Positions 61,081 to 64,000 of a stretch of DNA of 64,000 bases are shown here, piece by piece. The first letter of the stretch is position 1; each line of letters starts with the position of its first letter. Below the pieces are notes generated by a model. It did no database searches and was not told where the DNA came from. It worked only from the letters and a program-made list of their open reading frames with translations. Position numbers and translations under genes: made by a program. Source of the stretch: Streptomyces aureocirculatus (GTDB taxonomy: Bacteria; Actinomycetota; Actinomycetes; Streptomycetales; Streptomycetaceae); the NCBI RefSeq assembly GCF_000720475.1, contig NZ_JOAP01000005.1:124001-188000 (forward strand), given 5' to 3'.

Positions 61081-61983
61081 ATGTCCGAACCGACCGGTGC
61101 CGCCCGCCGACGCGGGCCCTTCAAGGTCGGGGACCAGGTCCAGCTCACCGACCCCAAGGGACGCCACTACACGTTCACGCTCGAGGCCGGGAAGAACTTC
61201 CACACCCACAAGGGTTCCTTCCCGCACGACGAGCTGATCGGTGCTCCCGAGGGCAGTGTTGTCCGCACCACGGGGAACGTCGCCTACCTCGCGCTGCGCC
61301 CCCTGCTCCCCGACTACGTCCTGTCCATGCCCCGCGGCGCCGCCGTGGTCTACCCCAAGGACGCGGGGCAGATCCTGGCCTTCGCCGACATCTTCCCCGG
61401 CGCGCGCGTCGTGGAGGCGGGCGTGGGCTCCGGCTCGCTGAGCGCCTTCCTGCTGCGCGCCATCGGCGACCAGGGAATGCTGCACTCCTACGAGCGCCGC
61501 GAGGACTTCGCCGAGATCGCCCAGCAGAACGTGGAGCGCTACTTCGGCGGCCCCCACCCCGCCTGGCAGCTCACCGTCGGCGACCTCCAGGACAATCTGT
61601 CCGACACCGAGGTGGACCGCGTCATCCTCGACATGCTGGCGCCCTGGGAGTGCCTGGAGGCTGCCTCCAAGGCCCTCGTGCCCGGCGGCATCCTGTGCGC
61701 CTACGTCGCCACGACGACGCAGCTCGCCCGCACCGTCGAGTCGATCCGGGAGATCGGCGGCTTCAACGAGCCGACCGCCTGGGAGTCGATGATCCGCAAC
61801 TGGCACATCGAGGGCCTGGCCGTCCGCCCGGACCACCGCATGATCGGCCACACCGGCTTCCTCCTCACCGCCCGCCGCCTCGCCGACGGCGTCGAGCCGC
61901 CCATGCGCCGCCGCCGCCCCGCCAAGGGCGCCTACGGCGAGGACTACACCGGACCGAACGCCGACGGCGGCAACCCCCGCTGA
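61081..61983 (+). CDS. trmI: tRNA (adenine-58-N1)-methyltransferase TrmI
   Basis: 300 residues. The N-terminal beta domain (FKVGDQVQLTDPKGRHYTFTLEAGKNFHTHKGSFPHDELIG) is followed by a Rossmann methyltransferase: SAM motif VVEAGVGSGSLSAFLLRAIG (about 109-128), acidic ERREDF loop and the catalytic-site DMLAPWE. This is the Rv2118c/TrmI family, which methylates A58 in the T-loop of tRNAs as a tetramer and protects tRNA structure. It follows the M50 gene, with its own TAGGCT promoter, so transcription is probably independent. Confidence 0.97.
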   Translation: MSEPTGAARRRGPFKVGDQVQLTDPKGRHYTFTLEAGKNFHTHKGSFPHDELIGAPEGSVVRTTGNVAYLALRPLLPDYVLSMPRGAAVVYPKDAGQILAFADIFPGARVVEAGVGSGSLSAFLLRAIGDQGMLHSYERREDFAEIAQQNVERYFGGPHPAWQLTVGDLQDNLSDTEVDRVILDMLAPWECLEAASKALVPGGILCAYVATTTQLARTVESIREIGGFNEPTAWESMIRNWHIEGLAVRPDHRMIGHTGFLLTARRLADGVEPPMRRRRPAKGAYGEDYTGPNADGGNPR

Positions 61984-62128
61984 TCGCCCGCACCGGGGCA
62001 CGGTCCGCCGTCCCTGATGCCCGTACAACGCACCGGCGCTGCCGACGACCCCGGTGTTCCGCGGCGGTGTGAGGTGTGGCACCATGCCGCCAACCCCACC
62101 GGCACAGCCCTCACAGGAGACACTCCTC

Positions 62129-62713
62129 GTGCAGCAACCCGCCGTCCCGGAACTGGCCCACACGGTGGACCGGCCGTGGGCCTCGCGCCCGATCCACTGG
62201 CTGGCGACCGCCGCCGCGCTCGCCGCCGTCGTCGCGGCCTCCGGCTTCCTGCAGTCCGACCCGGCCACCGCCGCCCAGACCGGCTCCGAGCCGCAGTCCA
62301 GGAGCGCCCCGGCGCCCGCGCCCGCCCCGGCCGCCGCCGACCTCCCGCTCGTCTGTCCCACCAAGCCGGTCGTCGCCAAGAAGGCGAGCGGTGACCTCGA
62401 CGGCGACGGCAGCCCCGAGACCGTGGTGTCCGCGCACTGCGAGGCGGGCTCCGGCACCCCGCCCGAAGCCCTGTACGTCATCACCCGCCCGCGCGCGGGC
62501 GAACCGCGCGTCGTGGCCACGCTTGTGGACACCAAGGACCAGCTCACGGTCAGTGACCTCGCGGTGCGCGGCGGCGCCGTGACCGCGACACTGCTCGGCT
62601 ACTCCTCGCTCGACGTGCCCCGCTGCTGCCCCGACCGCCGCGACGAGGCCAAGTGGCAGTGGAAGAACGGCGCGTTCACCCGCTCGACACCCGCCGCGGC
62701 GGGCAGGGCCTGA
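62129..62713 (+). CDS. Membrane-anchored or exported protein with DxDGDG motif
   Basis: 194 residues from the GTG at 62129, selected for AGGAGA 8 bases upstream. One N-terminal hydrophobic helix (WLATAAALAAVVAASGFL, about 28-45) anchors or exports it. An Ala-Pro linker (APAPAPAPAAAD) precedes a globular part with SGDLDGDGSPETVV, an FG-GAP-type calcium-binding loop, and cysteines in LVCPT, SAHCEA and RCCPD that could form disulfides outside the membrane. I do not recognise a named family. It is cotranscribed with nothing obvious and ends at a strong terminator. Confidence 0.8.
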   Translation: MQQPAVPELAHTVDRPWASRPIHWLATAAALAAVVAASGFLQSDPATAAQTGSEPQSRSAPAPAPAPAAADLPLVCPTKPVVAKKASGDLDGDGSPETVVSAHCEAGSGTPPEALYVITRPRAGEPRVVATLVDTKDQLTVSDLAVRGGAVTATLLGYSSLDVPRCCPDRRDEAKWQWKNGAFTRSTPAAAGRA

Positions 62714-62793
62714 CGTACCGCGCGCCCCAGCCGCCCCACGCGCCGCCGCACCGCGGGACCCGTGGGCCCCGCGGGAACCCGCCGGACACCGAA

Positions 62794-62838
62794 GAGGGCC
62801 CGTGGATACCTTCGGACGGTAACCACGGACCCTCTTTT
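62794..62838. terminator. Bidirectional T-tailed terminator
   Basis: GAGGG..CGTGG.TACC pairs with GGTA.CCACG..CCCTC followed by TTTT on the plus strand; a TTCG sits in the loop region. It lies between the exported-protein gene and the converging ferredoxin gene. Confidence 0.85.
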
Positions 62839-62861
62839 GCTCACGGAGCGAAATAATCAGG

Positions 62862-63176
62862 TCACTCTGCGTCCGGACCGTAGACCTCGACCCTGTCTGA
62901 AACTCGCCGTACGTGAATACAGTCACCCGGGCACTCCTTCGCGGAGTCGGTGACGTCACGGAGAAGCGGCAGCGGCACGGGCGTTGTCGCCCCTGGCGCC
63001 TGCAGCAGCTCGTCGTCGGCGCTCTTCACATACGCCAGTCCGTCGATGTCCAGCTCAAAGACCTCCGGCGCGTACTGGACGCAGATGCCGTCGCCCGTAC
63101 ACAGGTCTTGATCGATCCAGACCTCGAGCAGATCATGGCTCTCGCCCGCGGTCTGCGCCTCGTGCTGCACGGTCAT
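62862..63176 (-). CDS. Ferredoxin, [3Fe-4S]-type
   Basis: 104 residues from the ATG at 63176, with AGGAGAG upstream. Cluster ligands are C26 and C32 in DLCTGDGICVQYAPEVF (a C-x5-C with no middle cysteine) and C82 and C86 in KECPGDCIHV. The layout C-x5-C...C-P is that of small [3Fe-4S] ferredoxins, which commonly serve P450s. FELDIDGLAYV is the conserved core between. The gene is divergent from arc and conserved next to it in Streptomyces, as I recall. No P450 gene is linked in this window. Confidence 0.93.
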   Translation of the reverse strand: MTVQHEAQTAGESHDLLEVWIDQDLCTGDGICVQYAPEVFELDIDGLAYVKSADDELLQAPGATTPVPLPLLRDVTDSAKECPGDCIHVRRVSDRVEVYGPDAE

Positions 63177-63386
63177 CTCTCCTGCCGAAACTGCGTCGAG
63201 CAGGGCCGACTTTGCCGCAAGTCCGGCCAGCCCTGACGGGTGTTGAACAGTTCGACCCTACAACCGGCGGCTTTCCGATGTTGTTGGGTGGGTATTCCCC
63301 TGGCGTGAGGGAGAGCGCAAGGGTGAAGATCGGACACACCCCCACCGTCTTTGTGATCTAGGGGTTTCAATCAGCACCCACCCAGG

Positions 63387-63392
63387 TAGGGT
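63387..63392 (+). promoter_or_regulatory. -10 box TAGGGT upstream of arc
   Basis: TAGGGT would start a leader of about 32 bases that contains GGAGGAGG before the GTG at 63431, so arc, unlike several neighbours, has a normal leader. The 254-base gap to the ferredoxin gene shows no other feature I can name. Confidence 0.45.
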
Positions 63393-63430
63393 CAGGAAGC
63401 GTCCAGCTCCCCTTGGAGGAGGTGAGGACC

Positions 63431-64000
63431 GTGGCAGCCCACGACGACGACATCAACCGCGGCATCCGGCCGGGGCGAGGGTCTGAGGACCCAGCCGGTC
63501 AGGTTGCCTATCTCGAGCAGGAAATCGCCGTCCTGCGACGCAAGCTCGCCGACTCTCCGCGGCACACGAGGATTCTCGAAGAGCGGATCGTCGAGCTGCA
63601 GACCAACCTGGCGGGCGTATCCGCACAGAACGAACGACTTGCGAACACGCTCCGCGAGGCCCGCGATCAAATCGTGGCCCTCAAGGAAGAAGTCGACCGG
63701 CTCGCACAGCCGCCGGCCGGCTTCGGGGTCTTCCTCTTGGCGAACGAGGACGGCACCGCCGACATCTTCACCGGCGGCCGCAAGCTCCGCGTGAACGTCA
63801 GCCCGAGCGTCGAACTCGACGAGCTCAGGCGCGGCCAGGAAGTCATGCTCAACGAAGCGCTCAACGTGGTCGAGGCCATGGAGTACGAGCGAGTCGGAGA
63901 CATCGTCACCCTCAAGGAGATCCTTGAGGACGGCGAACGAGCCCTGGTGCTCGGGCACACCGACGAGGAACGGGTGGTGAGGCTCGCCGAGCCGCTCCTG
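63431..64000 (+). CDS. arc: Proteasomal AAA ATPase Arc/Mpa, 3' end outside window
   Basis: 190 residues visible from the GTG at 63431, with GGAGGAGGTGAGG upstream; the frame is open to the edge. Residues about 25-95 are the N-terminal coiled coil (QVAYLEQEIAVLRRKLADSP...RLANTLREARDQIVALKEEV) that captures pupylated substrates. It is followed by the first OB-fold (GFGVFLLANEDGTADIFTGGRKLRVNV) and the start of the next part. Arc (Mpa in mycobacteria) forms a hexamer that unfolds Pup-tagged proteins and feeds them to the 20S proteasome. The AAA domain lies beyond the window. Confidence 0.95.
   Translation, partial: MAAHDDDINRGIRPGRGSEDPAGQVAYLEQEIAVLRRKLADSPRHTRILEERIVELQTNLAGVSAQNERLANTLREARDQIVALKEEVDRLAQPPAGFGVFLLANEDGTADIFTGGRKLRVNVSPSVELDELRRGQEVMLNEALNVVEAMEYERVGDIVTLKEILEDGERALVLGHTDEERVVRLAEPLL

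Overview
The window is high-GC actinobacterial DNA, almost certainly a Streptomyces chromosome core segment. It carries two chaplin genes (spore-surface amyloids of Streptomyces), a mycothiol ligase (mshC), the gylR-glpFKD glycerol operon, a gluconate operon, and at the right edge the start of the actinobacterial proteasome ATPase gene arc. From memory the order (gntR/K/P, chpH-chpC, mshC, parJ, glp operon, gylR, metH, trmI, ferredoxin, arc) matches the S. coelicolor SCO1680-to-SCO1648 interval. No insertion sequence, prophage, CRISPR array or rRNA was seen. One tRNA gene, tRNA-Leu(GAG), is present.

Layout, left to right. 1-4 kb: acyl-CoA synthetase (cut by the window edge), a TetR regulator, an acyl-CoA dehydrogenase and an APH-type kinase, together a fatty or hydroxy-acid catabolic set. 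4.2-12.2 kb: a histidine-rich metal-binding protein, a quinone oxidoreductase, two DUF202 membrane proteins, a Nudix hydrolase, an FAD dehydrogenase, and an APC permease with a partner protein. 12.4-15.2 kb: gluconate permease, kinase and GntR regulator with a palindromic operator. 15.3-19 kb: a YchJ-type protein and a 973-residue fusion of a catalase-like domain with an alpha-dioxygenase-like heme domain. 19.2-23.6 kb: tRNA-Leu, an M20 peptidase, the chaplins, two small conserved proteins. 23.7-27.9 kb: a 34-bp minisatellite, a RecD2-like protein lacking a Walker A motif, an aldo/keto reductase. 28-31.3 kb: F420-type oxidoreductase, ferritin-like protein, CorA transporter.

31.4-39.6 kb holds the conserved phosphatase / DUF3090 / PI-kinase-like / mshC block. 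It is followed by a glutamine-rich protein and a subtilisin-like protease that share a C-terminal domain, and by the PAC2 protein ParJ. 39.8-43.4 kb is a minus-strand operon: nucleoside phosphorylase, amidohydrolase deaminase, sulfite-oxidase-like protein, flavin reductase. 43.7-48.9 kb is the glycerol regulon, 49.1-52.6 kb metH, 52.9-57.2 kb a HAD phosphatase and two solute-binding lipoproteins without a transporter. 57.3-64 kb is a response regulator, RecB-type nuclease, M50 protease, trmI, a small exported protein, ferredoxin and the 5' part of arc.

Three features stand out. The catalase-like/alpha-dioxygenase fusion has complete residues at both heme sites and looks like a single-chain oxylipin-type synthase. 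The protease and Q-rich gene pair shares a terminal domain, suggesting an uncharacterised two-component system. Many genes appear to be transcribed as leaderless mRNAs, with a TANNNT box 6-8 nt before the ATG. All functional statements come from reading the sequence and from family knowledge; no database search was run.
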